This document shows, piece after piece, positions 47,862 to 58,300 of a stretch of 64,000 bases of DNA. The stretch is from an uncultured Christensenellaceae bacterium (GTDB lineage Bacteria > Bacillota > Clostridia > Christensenellales > Pumilibacteraceae): positions 107,083-171,082 of the forward strand of contig CAJUPB010000003.1 in assembly GCA_910588155.1 (NCBI GenBank). Direction: 5' to 3'. Each line of letters begins with the position of its first letter. The stretch's first letter is position 1. Both the position numbers and the translations under genes were made by a program. Below the pieces are notes generated by a model. The model ran no database searches. It was given only the letters and a program-made list of their open reading frames with translations, and was not told the DNA's origin.

Positions 47862-49610
47862 TCAGGAATAGAGTTCTTTATAGCGTTTTTCGAACTTTTC
47901 CACGGCATTGAGTTCGTCTTCGTAATACTTGAATATATTTTCCTGCATAGTATTGAACGCCTCTTTCTCTTTGCTGTCGAGAGCCGTCTTTTTGATGACG
48001 TCGCGCACCGTCTTTCTGTTTGCGGGAGTGAGATAGTCGTTCAAAGCCTTGACTTCACCAGCTTTCGTCTTGGACGCCAAGTACATAATGTGCACGCCGT
48101 AATCGGTCACGACGAACTCGTCAAAGAGTTGTCCGACTTCAATCTCGTCGTACATTCTTCTCGCCGCCGCAGCAAACTCTTTCATATAAGTTTCGGTGTC
48201 GCCGTTCAACTCTCTGCGAACCGCATATCCGTAGTTGCTTCCGAACGCTCCGCTGTCGGTATTGTATTTATAAGTCAGGCTGTCGAACGTGCGCTCCGCC
48301 ATTTCGGGATTGTACTTATAAGTCGACATTTGAGATTTGATGTCCGCGAAAATCGCATTTATGCTCATAGGTCTGCTCAAATCGTCTTCGCCGTTCACGT
48401 GAGGATAGGACACTATTTCCTGCGCAAGCTGCGCTCTGCGGTTTTCAATCTGCTCGCTTGTGTGGTATCCTTCGTTTTTATAAGCCGTAAGTTCCGCCGT
48501 CTGCTCCGCGCTGAACGGAATCAGAATATGTTTTACATAGAAATAGTTGTCGTTCGGAGTATACAGCACGTCGGTGGTATCCGTCGTCATAGCCGTCTTA
48601 TACTCGGAGTCGCTTGCATAAGTTCTCTTCTGCTCTCTGACCGTCACGTTGTACTGTTCCAATATTTCCTCTTCGGTGACGCTGACGCCGTCCGTCGCAT
48701 ATTCCTGCAAACGGGCGATTTTTTGATTGTCCTTTGCGTCCTTGCCGTAGAAATACTCGACGATATACGTGCCGTTGCCCTCGCCGTTTTCGGGGTTGTA
48801 GTCTATGTCGTACAGCATAGGATATATGTCGTGCTCGCGATTCTCGGCAATGAGATTGCGCATCTTCTTTATATCCGCTTCGAAGTACGCTTTTTCGGCG
48901 TCCGTAGCGAGAATATCGTTTTCTATAAGATTCTCGAAGTAATCGACGAGACGGCGCATAGCTTCGCGCTCGCGGCTTCTCTTGTCCTTATCGCCGCTCA
49001 ATGCGGGATATGCGCTCTTGTCGGGGACCCATTTCTCGACTTCGGTTTCGTCGTCCTCTTCCTCGTCGCGCGTTTCTTCTTCGGGAACGGGATATTTCGT
49101 GGACGGCGTCTCGTCGCTGCCCGTGGACGGAACGGGCTCGCCGTGGTCGGAGTAGACGGAGTTTATTCTCTCTTTGATTACCGAATCCAGCGTATTGTAA
49201 ACGGACTCCGTCACGGTGTTCTTGTCCTTCAAAGTCCAATCGAGCTGTTTGAACTCAATCATCTTGTCCGCTTCGGTTATCAAAAGTTCGCGGCGAATCA
49301 ATTGATTCAACAGATAGTCGACTATCTGTTCGGGGTCGCTCAAACCCGTAGACGAAGAATAGTTCTGAACCATAGCTATAAGTCTGGTCTTATAAATCTT
49401 CTTCTCGGGAACGGAGAAATGCAAAGTTTCCAAAACGTTGCCGTTTGCATCCTCGACGTTGTAATCGGCTTCGTATGCCGCAATCGTCGCAACGACCTGG
49501 CGATAGTCCTTTTCATAGTTATGTTCGAAAAGCGAACAGCCCGTCGCAAACAGGCTGAACATCGCAGCCAAAGCGACGCACAATATTATCTTGGAGATAT
49601 TTTTACGCAT
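47862..49610 (-). CDS. PrsA/SurA-like peptidyl-prolyl isomerase lipoprotein
   Basis: A 582-residue secreted foldase. The signal helix (about 6-24) ends in LFATGC, with lipobox Cys25. A long helical SurA-type N-terminal region includes a Glu/Asp-rich linker at about 175-205. A parvulin-like domain (about 360-540) begins with FYVKHILIPFS and ends around VVTDYGVHIMYLASK. I choose ATG 49610, preceded by AAAGGA. It lies directly downstream of mfd but has its own promoter. Extra segments inside the isomerase domain make catalytic activity uncertain. Confidence 0.88.
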   Translation of the reverse strand: MRKNISKIILCVALAAMFSLFATGCSLFEHNYEKDYRQVVATIAAYEADYNVEDANGNVLETLHFSVPEKKIYKTRLIAMVQNYSSSTGLSDPEQIVDYLLNQLIRRELLITEADKMIEFKQLDWTLKDKNTVTESVYNTLDSVIKERINSVYSDHGEPVPSTGSDETPSTKYPVPEEETRDEEEDDETEVEKWVPDKSAYPALSGDKDKRSREREAMRRLVDYFENLIENDILATDAEKAYFEADIKKMRNLIAENREHDIYPMLYDIDYNPENGEGNGTYIVEYFYGKDAKDNQKIARLQEYATDGVSVTEEEILEQYNVTVREQKRTYASDSEYKTAMTTDTTDVLYTPNDNYFYVKHILIPFSAEQTAELTAYKNEGYHTSEQIENRRAQLAQEIVSYPHVNGEDDLSRPMSINAIFADIKSQMSTYKYNPEMAERTFDSLTYKYNTDSGAFGSNYGYAVRRELNGDTETYMKEFAAAARRMYDEIEVGQLFDEFVVTDYGVHIMYLASKTKAGEVKALNDYLTPANRKTVRDVIKKTALDSKEKEAFNTMQENIFKYYEDELNAVEKFEKRYKELYS

Positions 49611-49685
49611 ATTACAATTCCTTTTTTCGTCCGATACCGTTTTAAAGGGGTGGCAAAACTTCCGCCCGTTTAAAGCAGTATAACA

Positions 49686-49714
49686 ATTATACATTATTAT
49701 TGATTAAAAATCAA
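49686..49714 (-). promoter_or_regulatory. Foldase promoter
   Basis: TTGATT (49714-49709) and TATAAT (49691-49686), 17 nt apart. The -35 overlaps the mfd stop codon. Confidence 0.65.
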
Positions 49715-52700
49715 ACGTTTAAACCCCTTTTTTGGCGGCATTTCAACAAAAAGTTCAGCAGTCTCTTTTTCCCGACCGTCCTTATGCAAGGTCTGTCCCC
49801 GCCCAACCGCACGAGGGTGTCGGAGTCGGCTCTTGCCGTTTCTATCGCCTCTTCGGGAATATCCAACGCCTTTTCGAAAAGCAATCTGCAATCTTCGCCG
49901 CGCACAATAAGAGCCACGGCGTTTATGTCCGCGGCGAGATTTTTCAAAAGCGCCGCCTCCAAAAGATTTTCGGCTTCCGTCGGCGGTTTGCCGTATACGT
50001 CCGTAAGCTCGTTCGACAGCGCGACTCTGTCTTCCGCGGACGAAATCAGCGCTATTCTGCTGTACATTCCCATTCTTTTTTCGGAATCTTCCACATACGT
50101 ATCCGGCAAATACGCGGGATAATCTATCGTCAGCCGCACTTCTCTGCGCGCCTTAACTTCCCTGCCCTCGGCTTCCGCCACGGCGTCTTCCAAGAGTTTG
50201 CAGTACAAATCGTAACCGACTTTTTCCAAATGTCCGTGCTGCTCTTTGCCTAGAATGTTTCCGGCTCCGCGTATTTCCAAATCCGCCATAGCAATCTTGA
50301 ATCCGCTTCCGAACTCCGTATATTTCGTTATGGCTTCCAACCGCTTATATGCCGCCTCTGTCAAAACCTTTTCGCTGTCATACGTGAAATACGCATAAGC
50401 CAGGCGGTTGCTGCGCCCCACTCTGCCGCGGAGCTGATAGAGCTGCGCCAAACCCAATCTGTCGGCATCCGCGACTATGAGCGTATTTGCGCGCGGCATA
50501 TCTATTCCGTTTTCTATAATCGTGGACGCCACAAGCACGTCGAATCGGCCCTCGACGAAATCGGCGACCGTCTTTTCCAAAAGGTTTTCCGGCATTTGCC
50601 CGTGCGCCACGGCAAACTTCACGTCCGGCAAAATATTACGCAGTTTCGCCGCAAACGAATCTATTCCCGCCACTCGGTTATAGACTATAAACGCCTGTCC
50701 TCCGCGCCCGACCTCACGCATTATCGCATCCGCCGCAAGCGCGTCGGAGTATTCCGTGACAAACGTCTGCACGGGTATGCGGTCCGCGGGCGGAGTGTCG
50801 AGCACACTGACGTCGCGGATGTTTACCATAGTCATATAGAGCGTGCGCGGAATGGGCGTCGCAGACAGACTCAATACGTTCACGGACGGTTTCAAAAGTT
50901 TGAGTTTTTCTTTGTCCGCCACTCCGAAACGCTGTTCTTCGTCGAGTATCAAAAGTCCCAAATCTTTGAACTTTACGTCCTTGCCGAGCACCCTGTGAGT
51001 TCCGACGACAAAATCGGTTTCTCCTTTTTCCAGCCTTTTCAGCGTCTCCTTTATCTTTGCGGGCGAATCGAAGCGCGTCAGTCTTTCCACGCGCACGCCG
51101 TGGTTTTTCATACGTTTTACCGCCGTTTCGTAATGCTGACAGGCAAGTATTGTGGTGGGCGATATAAACGCCGCCTGTTTGCCGCAGGAGATTACCTTAA
51201 ACGCCAGCCGCAACGCGACTTCCGTCTTTCCGTAGCCGACGTCGCCGCACAGCAGTCTGTCCATAACCTTGCCCGATTTCAAGTCTTTCAGCCCTTCGGC
51301 AACGGCGGCAAGCTGGTCTTCGGTTTCCGTAAACGGGAAATCGCTTTCGAACTCTTCCAACAGACAATCGTCTTCGTCGTATTTGCAACCTTTGGATACG
51401 CTTCTTTCCGCATACAGCGCGACAAGGTCGAACGCCAGCTTTTTGACGGAAGCGCGCACCTTGCTTTTCACTCTTTCGAACTGCTCGCCGCCGAGTTTGC
51501 TCAACTTCGGTTTCTCGCCGTTTGCGACAAACTTCGAAAGGCTGTCCATATTTTCCACGGGAACGTAAAGTCTGTCCGAACCGCTGTATTCGATTATCAG
51601 ATAGTCTCTGAAACTTCCCGTCATATTCATTTTTTCCACGCCGATACACATACCTATGCCGTGCGTTTCGTGAACCACGTAATCGCCGACCTCCGGCACG
51701 GTAAACACGTCGCGTTTTCTTCTTCTCGGCAATGTGCGCGAGCGCTTGCTCCCGATATTGTAAGTACCGATGACGACTCTCTTTCCGTCGTGAAAAATTC
51801 CGCCGCGGTCTATCTTTTTCGCATACAGATTTATGACGCCGTCGCCGTCGGAAAAGCCTATGCCGTTATCGGTCAGAAACTCGCCCATATTCTTGACCGT
51901 CTGCTCGTTTCCGCAGGCTATATGAACGACGTAGCCGCTTTCCGACCAATTTTTCAAATCGCTTGCCAGCGTATAGAAATCCCTGCTGTAATCGGGAATA
52001 TCCATTCCTTTGAACGTATGCACGGCGTTCGGCTCGAATATGCGGTTATTGTTTACCAACCTGTGAAAAGCTATTGCATTTGCCGATTCGAAACAAAAAA
52101 CGTCTTCCTTTTTCAGCACGGACTCTTTGGTGAACTCCATTGTCTCGCCCGCTTTCAAAAGCGAGTCGAAACGTTCGTCGAACTCCTTATACAGCGCTTG
52201 CAAAGTATCGTATATTGTTTTTGCATCGTCGTACACGACCGTGTCGGGGCGCATATATTCGGAGAGGGACACGCAGGAAAACAGCGGGCGCACATACGAC
52301 AGCGACAAATCGCTGCTGCCGACGGCAAGTTTGACTTTTATGTCGGACGCTACGGACAGCGTTCTTTCGCTTTTTGCCAATCGCGTGAGTTCCTCGCTTG
52401 CGATTTCAGCCTCCCGTTTTGTATAAAAAACGTCGGTGGCGGGTATGACTTCCAGGCTTTTTTCTTCGCCCGACGAAAGATATGTCCCTCCGTCCACCTT
52501 TCGCAGCGATTCCAGCTCGTCGCCGAAAAACTCGGCGCGGACGGCGTAATCTCTGCCCGTCGCCCAAATATCGAGAATATCGCCTCTGGAAGAAAACTGC
52601 CCCGCACCTTCCGTCAGCGAAACGGCTTTATAGCCCATATTCACAAGACTTTTTTTCAGTTCGTTCAAGTCGTATTCTTCGCCGACCGACAGCGAAAACG

Positions 52701-53088
52701 CAAACCGCGAAAAATTTTTCGGGTCGGGATATTTTTGCATAAGCGCGGAAACGGGCGCAACGACGATTTCCGCCCTGCCGCAGGCAATCTCGTGTAATGC
52801 ATTGAGTCTTTCCGGCTCGCTTGCCGCCGACGCCATTTTTTTATAGACGAGGGAATCTGTCCCCGCAGGCAATAACACGGTGTTTTCGTTCAGACACTTC
52901 AACTGTTCGTATGCCGTCCGAGCAGAAACCGTATCTCCGCACACGTACAGTTTTCTGCCCTCCAATGCCGCGGCAAAAAATGTTTTTTCAAAAAAACGCG
53001 CGTCAAAAACCGAGACTTTTTTTCCGTCTCGGCTGTCTTTGAGCGCGGCGGCATATTCGCCGCCGTTTAAAATGTCATCGAGTTTCAA
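49711..53088 (-). CDS. mfd: Transcription-repair coupling factor
   Basis: The 1125-residue ATPase that removes RNA polymerase stalled at DNA lesions and recruits UvrA. The N-terminal UvrB-like region leads to the RNA polymerase-binding CarD-like domain (PEVGDYVVHETHGIGMCIG, about residues 460-520). The RecG-like motor follows, with Walker A CGDVGYGKTEVALRLA, DEEQ box ILDEEQRFGV and motif VI QLRGRVGRS, then the TRCF C-terminal domain. The start is TTG 53088 with GGAG 9 nt upstream. It follows pth by 21 nt. Confidence 0.98.
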   Translation of the reverse strand: MKLDDILNGGEYAAALKDSRDGKKVSVFDARFFEKTFFAAALEGRKLYVCGDTVSARTAYEQLKCLNENTVLLPAGTDSLVYKKMASAASEPERLNALHEIACGRAEIVVAPVSALMQKYPDPKNFSRFAFSLSVGEEYDLNELKKSLVNMGYKAVSLTEGAGQFSSRGDILDIWATGRDYAVRAEFFGDELESLRKVDGGTYLSSGEEKSLEVIPATDVFYTKREAEIASEELTRLAKSERTLSVASDIKVKLAVGSSDLSLSYVRPLFSCVSLSEYMRPDTVVYDDAKTIYDTLQALYKEFDERFDSLLKAGETMEFTKESVLKKEDVFCFESANAIAFHRLVNNNRIFEPNAVHTFKGMDIPDYSRDFYTLASDLKNWSESGYVVHIACGNEQTVKNMGEFLTDNGIGFSDGDGVINLYAKKIDRGGIFHDGKRVVIGTYNIGSKRSRTLPRRRKRDVFTVPEVGDYVVHETHGIGMCIGVEKMNMTGSFRDYLIIEYSGSDRLYVPVENMDSLSKFVANGEKPKLSKLGGEQFERVKSKVRASVKKLAFDLVALYAERSVSKGCKYDEDDCLLEEFESDFPFTETEDQLAAVAEGLKDLKSGKVMDRLLCGDVGYGKTEVALRLAFKVISCGKQAAFISPTTILACQHYETAVKRMKNHGVRVERLTRFDSPAKIKETLKRLEKGETDFVVGTHRVLGKDVKFKDLGLLILDEEQRFGVADKEKLKLLKPSVNVLSLSATPIPRTLYMTMVNIRDVSVLDTPPADRIPVQTFVTEYSDALAADAIMREVGRGGQAFIVYNRVAGIDSFAAKLRNILPDVKFAVAHGQMPENLLEKTVADFVEGRFDVLVASTIIENGIDMPRANTLIVADADRLGLAQLYQLRGRVGRSNRLAYAYFTYDSEKVLTEAAYKRLEAITKYTEFGSGFKIAMADLEIRGAGNILGKEQHGHLEKVGYDLYCKLLEDAVAEAEGREVKARREVRLTIDYPAYLPDTYVEDSEKRMGMYSRIALISSAEDRVALSNELTDVYGKPPTEAENLLEAALLKNLAADINAVALIVRGEDCRLLFEKALDIPEEAIETARADSDTLVRLGGDRPCIRTVGKKRLLNFLLKCRQKRGLNV

Positions 53089-53109
53089 TGTGATTTTCTC
53101 CGCAAAACC

Positions 53110-53637
53110 TTATGCCTTAATCAACTTGATTATTTCGTCCGCGGCGTTTTCAATCATATCGCGAAAACCCTGTCTGTCTGCTTTCGGCACGTCGGAAAGA
53201 ACGAAATCGCCGAGCGGTACGTTTTCCGGCGGACGACCTATTCCGAGACGCACGCGGGGAAATTCTTCGCTTTTCATAACCTCGACAATGTTTCTCATTC
53301 CGTTATGCGTGCCTCCGCTGCCTCTCATACGCACGCGTACGGAAAGCCTCGGTATGTCTATGTCGTCGAACGCAACTATTATGTCGTTCAATTCGATTTT
53401 ATACTTTTTCACGACCTGTTTTACGCAATGCCCCGAAAGGTTCATATATGTAAGCGGCTTCACTATCAAAAGCCGCTCGCCTTCGAAATTGCCCTCGGCA
53501 ATCAAACCGTCGCATTCCTTTTTTTTGAACTTGAACGCAAGCCTGTCCGCAAGACACTCCGCCGTCAGAAAACCCATATTGTGATAGGTATAGGCATATT
53601 TGTCCCCGAAGTTGCCGAGTCCGAAAACCGCTTTCAT
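53110..53637 (-). CDS. pth: Peptidyl-tRNA hydrolase
   Basis: A 175-residue hydrolase that frees peptide from drop-off peptidyl-tRNA. Family motifs are FGLGNFGDKYAYTYHNMGF with the catalytic His near residue 19, LIVKPLTYMNLSG, FDDIDIPRLSVRVR and GSGGTHNGMRNI. It is slightly shorter than usual (about 185-195), missing a few C-terminal residues. The DUF1858 gene ends 5 nt upstream; pth-mfd order is common in Bacillota. Confidence 0.97.
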   Translation of the reverse strand: MKAVFGLGNFGDKYAYTYHNMGFLTAECLADRLAFKFKKKECDGLIAEGNFEGERLLIVKPLTYMNLSGHCVKQVVKKYKIELNDIIVAFDDIDIPRLSVRVRMRGSGGTHNGMRNIVEVMKSEEFPRVRLGIGRPPENVPLGDFVLSDVPKADRQGFRDMIENAADEIIKLIKA

Positions 53638-53642
53638 TTTTG

Positions 53643-53843
53643 TCAGTTATTGCCTTCGAAGTCGTTTAAAGCCGTCAACATTTCGTCAAGGTCGATTCCG
53701 TGCGCGGCGGCAGCCTGCTCCACCGTTTCGCCGCGGCTTATCGGGCAGCCGAGGCAGTGCATACCGAACTGCTGAAACACGGGCGCAATGTCGGGGTAAA
53801 TTCCGAGAACTTCCGCTATCGTCATATCTTTATTGATTGTCAT
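53643..53843 (-). CDS. DUF1858 domain protein
   Basis: A 66-residue protein that is a single DUF1858 domain, with INKDMTIAEVLGIYPD and the GMHCLGCPISRGETVEQAA redox-like CxxC pair (Cys30/33). Such domains occur with hybrid-cluster and Fe-S metabolism proteins in anaerobes. GGAGG precedes the ATG. It leads the operon with pth and mfd. The function is unknown; a role in Fe-S or sulfide handling is inferred from family context. Confidence 0.93.
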   Translation of the reverse strand: MTINKDMTIAEVLGIYPDIAPVFQQFGMHCLGCPISRGETVEQAAAAHGIDLDEMLTALNDFEGNN

Positions 53844-53884
53844 TTCGAATACCTCCGTATATATGTTTTGAGTTTACTCGCTCT

Positions 53885-53913
53885 ATTATATACTCGTCCG
53901 TCTCAAAAGTCAA
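53885..53913 (-). promoter_or_regulatory. Promoter of the DUF1858-pth-mfd operon
   Basis: TTGACT (53913-53908) and TATAAT (53890-53885), 17 nt apart. Confidence 0.85.
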
Positions 53914-54016
53914 GCAAGATAAAGAAAACGCCGCCCCGAAAGCGTTGTCTGCATAACGGCGGACGAATCCGCATATTTATAATTAACCCCAAAATTGCGC
54001 TTTAAGAGGTCGGTAA

Positions 54017-54799
54017 ATGTACAAGTTAAGCGATATAATTTCCAAGCAGGCAATATCTTTGCGCGGCGCGCAGCTCCTCGGCACCGTGTCGAACGTGCGG
54101 TTTGCGCCCACGCTGAAAAAAGCGGACGCGCTTTTGCTTATAGACGGCGAAGAAAACGACGACGGTTATCTGACTTTGCCCGCAAAAGCCGTATCGACGA
54201 TGAAAGAAGATTCCGTCGTCGTTCGCGCGCTTTCTTCTCCTCTGACGCTTTCCGCTTTGCCGCCCAACAATCCCATAAACCTGCCCTGTCTGAATCAGGA
54301 CGGAAAAATGCTCGGAAGACTGTCCGACATAACATTCGACGACAAGTTTGCCGTGGTTGCGTTTGTCGTTGGCGAAAGCGAATATGTCGCGGACACGTTA
54401 TTGTCTTACTCGTCGTCCCTCGTCATTTTCAACGACAGCGGCGCGCCGATAAAGCTGCCGCGCGCACGACCCAATCCGAAACCGTCGGACAAAAAAACCA
54501 TCGTCAAAACGGCTTTTGTTCCCACTCCGCCGCCTTTGACCGAACAAGCCCCGGCTATCGAAAATCCGACGGAGACGGAGGAAAAGACTGCCGTCACGAC
54601 GCCGACTGCCGCACCGTCGCCCGCACCCGATTTCGGTACGCCGGATTTTTCCTTCCTGCTCGGAAAATGCGTCACAAAGACGTTGTGCGCGGCATCCGGC
54701 AGAATCATAGCGGAAGCTGGCGAAATCGTCACCGAACAAATTATAGCAGACGCGACGAGAGAAAACAAGCTGGTTCAGCTCACGCTGCGGGCATACTGA
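54017..54799 (+). CDS. PRC-barrel protein with C-terminal repeat of the domain
   Basis: A 260-residue soluble protein. Two PRC-barrel-like segments occupy about 1-75 and 80-150, with the G-x-V/L-S-x-I pattern in LGTVSNVRF and LGRLSDITF. A Pro/Thr/Glu-rich linker (about 152-210) follows, then a short third module (about 212-260) with LLGKCVTKTLC. PRC barrels bind RNA or photosynthetic/ribosomal partners and occur in YlmC/YmxH sporulation proteins. The ATG follows AGAGG. It is monocistronic and divergent from the DUF1858 operon. The biological role is not known. Confidence 0.75.
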   Translation: MYKLSDIISKQAISLRGAQLLGTVSNVRFAPTLKKADALLLIDGEENDDGYLTLPAKAVSTMKEDSVVVRALSSPLTLSALPPNNPINLPCLNQDGKMLGRLSDITFDDKFAVVAFVVGESEYVADTLLSYSSSLVIFNDSGAPIKLPRARPNPKPSDKKTIVKTAFVPTPPPLTEQAPAIENPTETEEKTAVTTPTAAPSPAPDFGTPDFSFLLGKCVTKTLCAASGRIIAEAGEIVTEQIIADATRENKLVQLTLRAY

Positions 54800-54809
54800 A
54801 AAAAACAAG

Positions 54810-54843
54810 AAAACGGCGAACACGCTTTTGTGTCCGCCGTTTT
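54810..54843 (+). terminator. PRC-barrel gene terminator
   Basis: An AAAACGGCG...CGCCGTTTT stem with an inner ACAC/GTGT extension and a small bulge is followed by Ts. It also lies downstream of the convergent membrane-protein gene ending at 54902. Confidence 0.85.
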
Positions 54844-54901
54844 CTTTAATAAGGGAGGAGAAAGAAAGTCGATTGTATTTCTTTCTCGTTGAGGGTCGAA
54901 T

Positions 54902-55312
54902 TTACGCTTCGGCTCTTTCTCTGCTCATAAAGCAGGGAACAATCGCCGCAACCGTCGCTATGCCGAGAATGACGGCAATCGCATAATTGAGGGGAGCAAG
55001 CTCCGGCAGTCCGAACATAACTATATTGCTGACTGCGTCGGCAATGTTTCCCACGCCGCCCGAAAGTCCGAGAGCCAAACTCAATACGTACAGCACGGGA
55101 GGTACGACGGCTATGAAGTCGCCGAATTTGCCGTCGTAAAAGAACAGTGCGACCTGCGCGAGTATGCCTATTATTAAAAGTGCGAATATCCAGCCCGTTC
55201 CCTCGCCCGCTCTGCTTTTGTACACGCCGAACACAATCAGCCCGACAAGCGCGGCGGCGCAACCAATCCAATACGCAATCGTTTTATTTTTCAGTTTCTC
55301 TTTCAGATTCAT
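54902..55312 (-). CDS. Small membrane protein linked to GH3 gene
   Basis: An unrecognised 136-residue protein with four helices at about 12-30, 40-58, 66-85 and 108-128, and a basic N-terminus (NLKEKLKNKT). It begins 3 nt after the GH3 stop, so it is co-transcribed. Its constant placement after the glycosidase suggests a membrane partner or a scaffold for it, but this is inference from one locus. Confidence 0.75.
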   Translation of the reverse strand: MNLKEKLKNKTIAYWIGCAAALVGLIVFGVYKSRAGEGTGWIFALLIIGILAQVALFFYDGKFGDFIAVVPPVLYVLSLALGLSGGVGNIADAVSNIVMFGLPELAPLNYAIAVILGIATVAAIVPCFMSRERAEA

Positions 55313-55315
55313 AGT

Positions 55316-58300
55316 TTAAGCCTCCTTCTTCTTTAATACCGTGCTTACAACCGAAAGCGCAAGAGCGGCGGCGGTCAGCACCGAAAGCACGACAATGACC
55401 GAAACGAGCGCAGTCTTCCACCAAGGCGTTACCTGAACGATTTTATCTGCGGAAGAAATGCCGTTTACGATATTCGAGTGCGCAATCGCATATTCCCAGC
55501 TTATAGCCGCATTTATGAGAAGCTCTACTATATTGCCGTCGTTATGCTCTTTCGCCCAAGCGAGAGCCTCTTTGCCGTGTCCCGCGCTGCCGTCCAGACA
55601 GAACTGCTCGCCGCCTGCGGCCAATACTTCGAGAGCGTGGTTTTTATAGCCCTTGAAGCCGTTGGAAGAACCGCGAAGCGGTGCGGCGTCTGTAACGATG
55701 TTACCCGTCCAGCCCCATTCGTTTCTGAACACCTGCGTATTCATAGCGTAGCTTGCCGAAGCCCAAGTGCAGCCCAATCTTTCGAACGACTGCATAAGAC
55801 CGCCCGCTTTCGCCACTTTCAGCGCGCCTTCGAACGCTCTCAAAGCGCCTTCGCGCAGAGCCTGCTCCGTGAAGAAGCAAGCCACGCCTTCGCGGTGGTA
55901 TTCCTGGTCGTTTCCGACTGCGTGTTTGGGCGCCGCGTGCGAGCCCGTCTTTTCCATTGCAATAACTTCGGGTATGGAAGCAAGGTAGGAAAGATTCGGA
56001 CACTCGCTCATATACTCGAATGCTCTGCCGCCGAAAGGAGTTCTGTGAAGGTCTGCGCCCGTATTGTAGTTTTCCATAAGGTTTGCCCAAAGACCCTCCT
56101 CGCCCATCATCTTGCCGCGTTCGGAATAAAGTTCTTCGTTGAACGTGCCCGTAAGCGTGGGTTTGCTGCAATAGCGCAACGTTGCCCAAGATATGACGCC
56201 GGGGTCTTTGTTCGTTTCAATCGCAACGCCGTTTTCGTCGGTCTTGGGTTTGGTCGTACCGCTCTGCGGATAAATTCTTATCGTGCCGCCGACGCTGTCG
56301 TCGCCGTCGCCGACCGCAAATGCGGGGGACAGAGAGCCGACCGCGGGACAGGAAAAGCTTTCTGCTGTGGCCAAAGGCAAGTGTCGATTTTAAGTTGCAT
56401 TATAAACTTTCTCCACGTTATCTTGTCGGACAGCGGAACGTCGCGCATCATTATGATATTGAGTCCCTCGTCCTTTCCGAACTGCGCAACCAATTCCTCG
56501 TATTTGGGCGCGTCCTTCGGCGTTTCATAAGTGTTACCGCTCAAAAGTTTAATCATATCCGCCGTTGCGGCAACAGTCGTCTGCTGCGTCGGATAGGTGG
56601 CTTTCCAATCGCTTCTCGACAGATATTTGCCGCCGTTTTCGATAAAGTGATTCAAATCGCAATCGTCGAACTGATTGGTAACGCGAACGTTGTTCGTGGA
56701 CATTCTGTACTTGTTTGCGTCAAACGCCTGCGTAAAGCGGTATGCCTTTGCTTCCGCTCCCGTAACGGCAGTGCCGTTTTCGTCGGTCATTCCGCTCTTA
56801 CCCTGCTTGGCGAGGATATTATTGAGAGCGTCGTGCACGTTGTCGCCGATGGAAATATAGTAATCGCCGCCGCTCAAAATATATCCCTTTTCTCCCACGT
56901 AATCGTAGGAAGCGAGCAGATATTTGTCCACATTGACGGTTACCGTTTCCGAAGCTCCGCCGTTAAGCTCTTTCGTCTTTGCAAAGCCGACCAGCTGCAC
57001 CGCGCTCTTTTCGACCTTGTTGTCTTTTTCGTACTTTCCGTAAGGGGTCTGCGCGTAAACCTGAACTACGCTCTTGCCCTTGACCGACCCCGTGTTTTTC
57101 ACGGTGACTTTGACTTCGATTTCGTTTTCGCCGACGGACACCGAATCGAGCGTTTGCGTAAACGTCGTATAGCTCATACCGTAGCCGAACGGATAGGAAA
57201 TTTCGTCCGAATACTTCCATTCCGTTGCGTCGGACTTACTTGCGCCGACCTTATCTTTTGCGTTGCCTTCGCCCGCTATCGCATCGGCGTAACGCGTTTC
57301 GTAGTAGCGATATCCTATGTAGATATTCTCTGCCTGGAAAGATATCCAGCTTGCGTTTTCGCCCGAACCGATTTGGTCGTTTATCGCCGCCGCATTCGTA
57401 AATTCGGGGGTTTCCGTTCCCGAGTTTACGCAGGCGGGCGCGGAAAGTGAATTGACCGCATATGTATCGGCAAGATGTCCCGACGGATTGACTTTTCCGC
57501 TCAAAATCTCGGCTATGCCCTCGAAGCCGTAATGACCGGGAAGTCCCATATACAGCATTGCGTCGCAGTACTGTTTGACTTCTTCCACTTCCATTTGATT
57601 GCCGATGTTCAAAAGCACGATGACCTTGTCGAACTTGGCTCTGACCTTTTGAAGCATTGCTCTCTCGTTGGAGTGAAGCGCAAGTCCGCTTATGACGGTC
57701 GTGTTGTCATCGTCCTTTTCTTGCATAGCCACGTCCGTGCCTTCCTTGCCGACTCTGGACAGAAGCACGATTGCCGCGTCGTCGTATTCGCCGACGTCGC
57801 TCATTCTCGCGTCATAAAAAGCGGGCGTTTCTTCGCCTCTTCCCGTACCTGCTTCGGGGTGTCCTCCGGCTATGCCGTTTCCCGGACCGCCACCGCCGCC
57901 GAAACCGCCTCCTCCGACGTTTTTCAGAGTGTAGGCTTCCAAAATCGCGGTGTTTACTTCAAAGTCTTCTTTTTCGAGAGCGGTTTTCAAATCGGTCTTA
58001 TCCGCCGTGTTATTCGTGACTTTCGTGCCTGCCGAGCTGCCCTGATAGACAGGCTCGACCGCGGTCTGACCGAATACGGATATTTTCTTTTCCGTCGACT
58101 TTAACGGCAAAGCGTTATTATCGTTTTTCAAAAGAGCCGCTCCCTCGCGCATTTCGTTTATGTTTTGCTCTTTCGTCGCCGCTTTCAGCTTTTCGAGATT
58201 CTCGGCATTGAATTCTCCGAACGAACTTTTATCGTAAGTCGTATCTTCTTCCTCCGAAACCTCTCCCTTGATAATTTTGCTTGTCTGCACTCCGAGCGCG

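Noticed and set aside
50596..52797. A 733-codon plus-strand frame opposite mfd
   Set aside because: Antisense shadow of mfd without domain content or ribosome site.
56278..56380. Programmed -1 frameshift in the GH3 gene
   Set aside because: The overlap lacks an X XXY YYZ heptamer in the right phase at the junction, so a plain deletion or sequence error is preferred.
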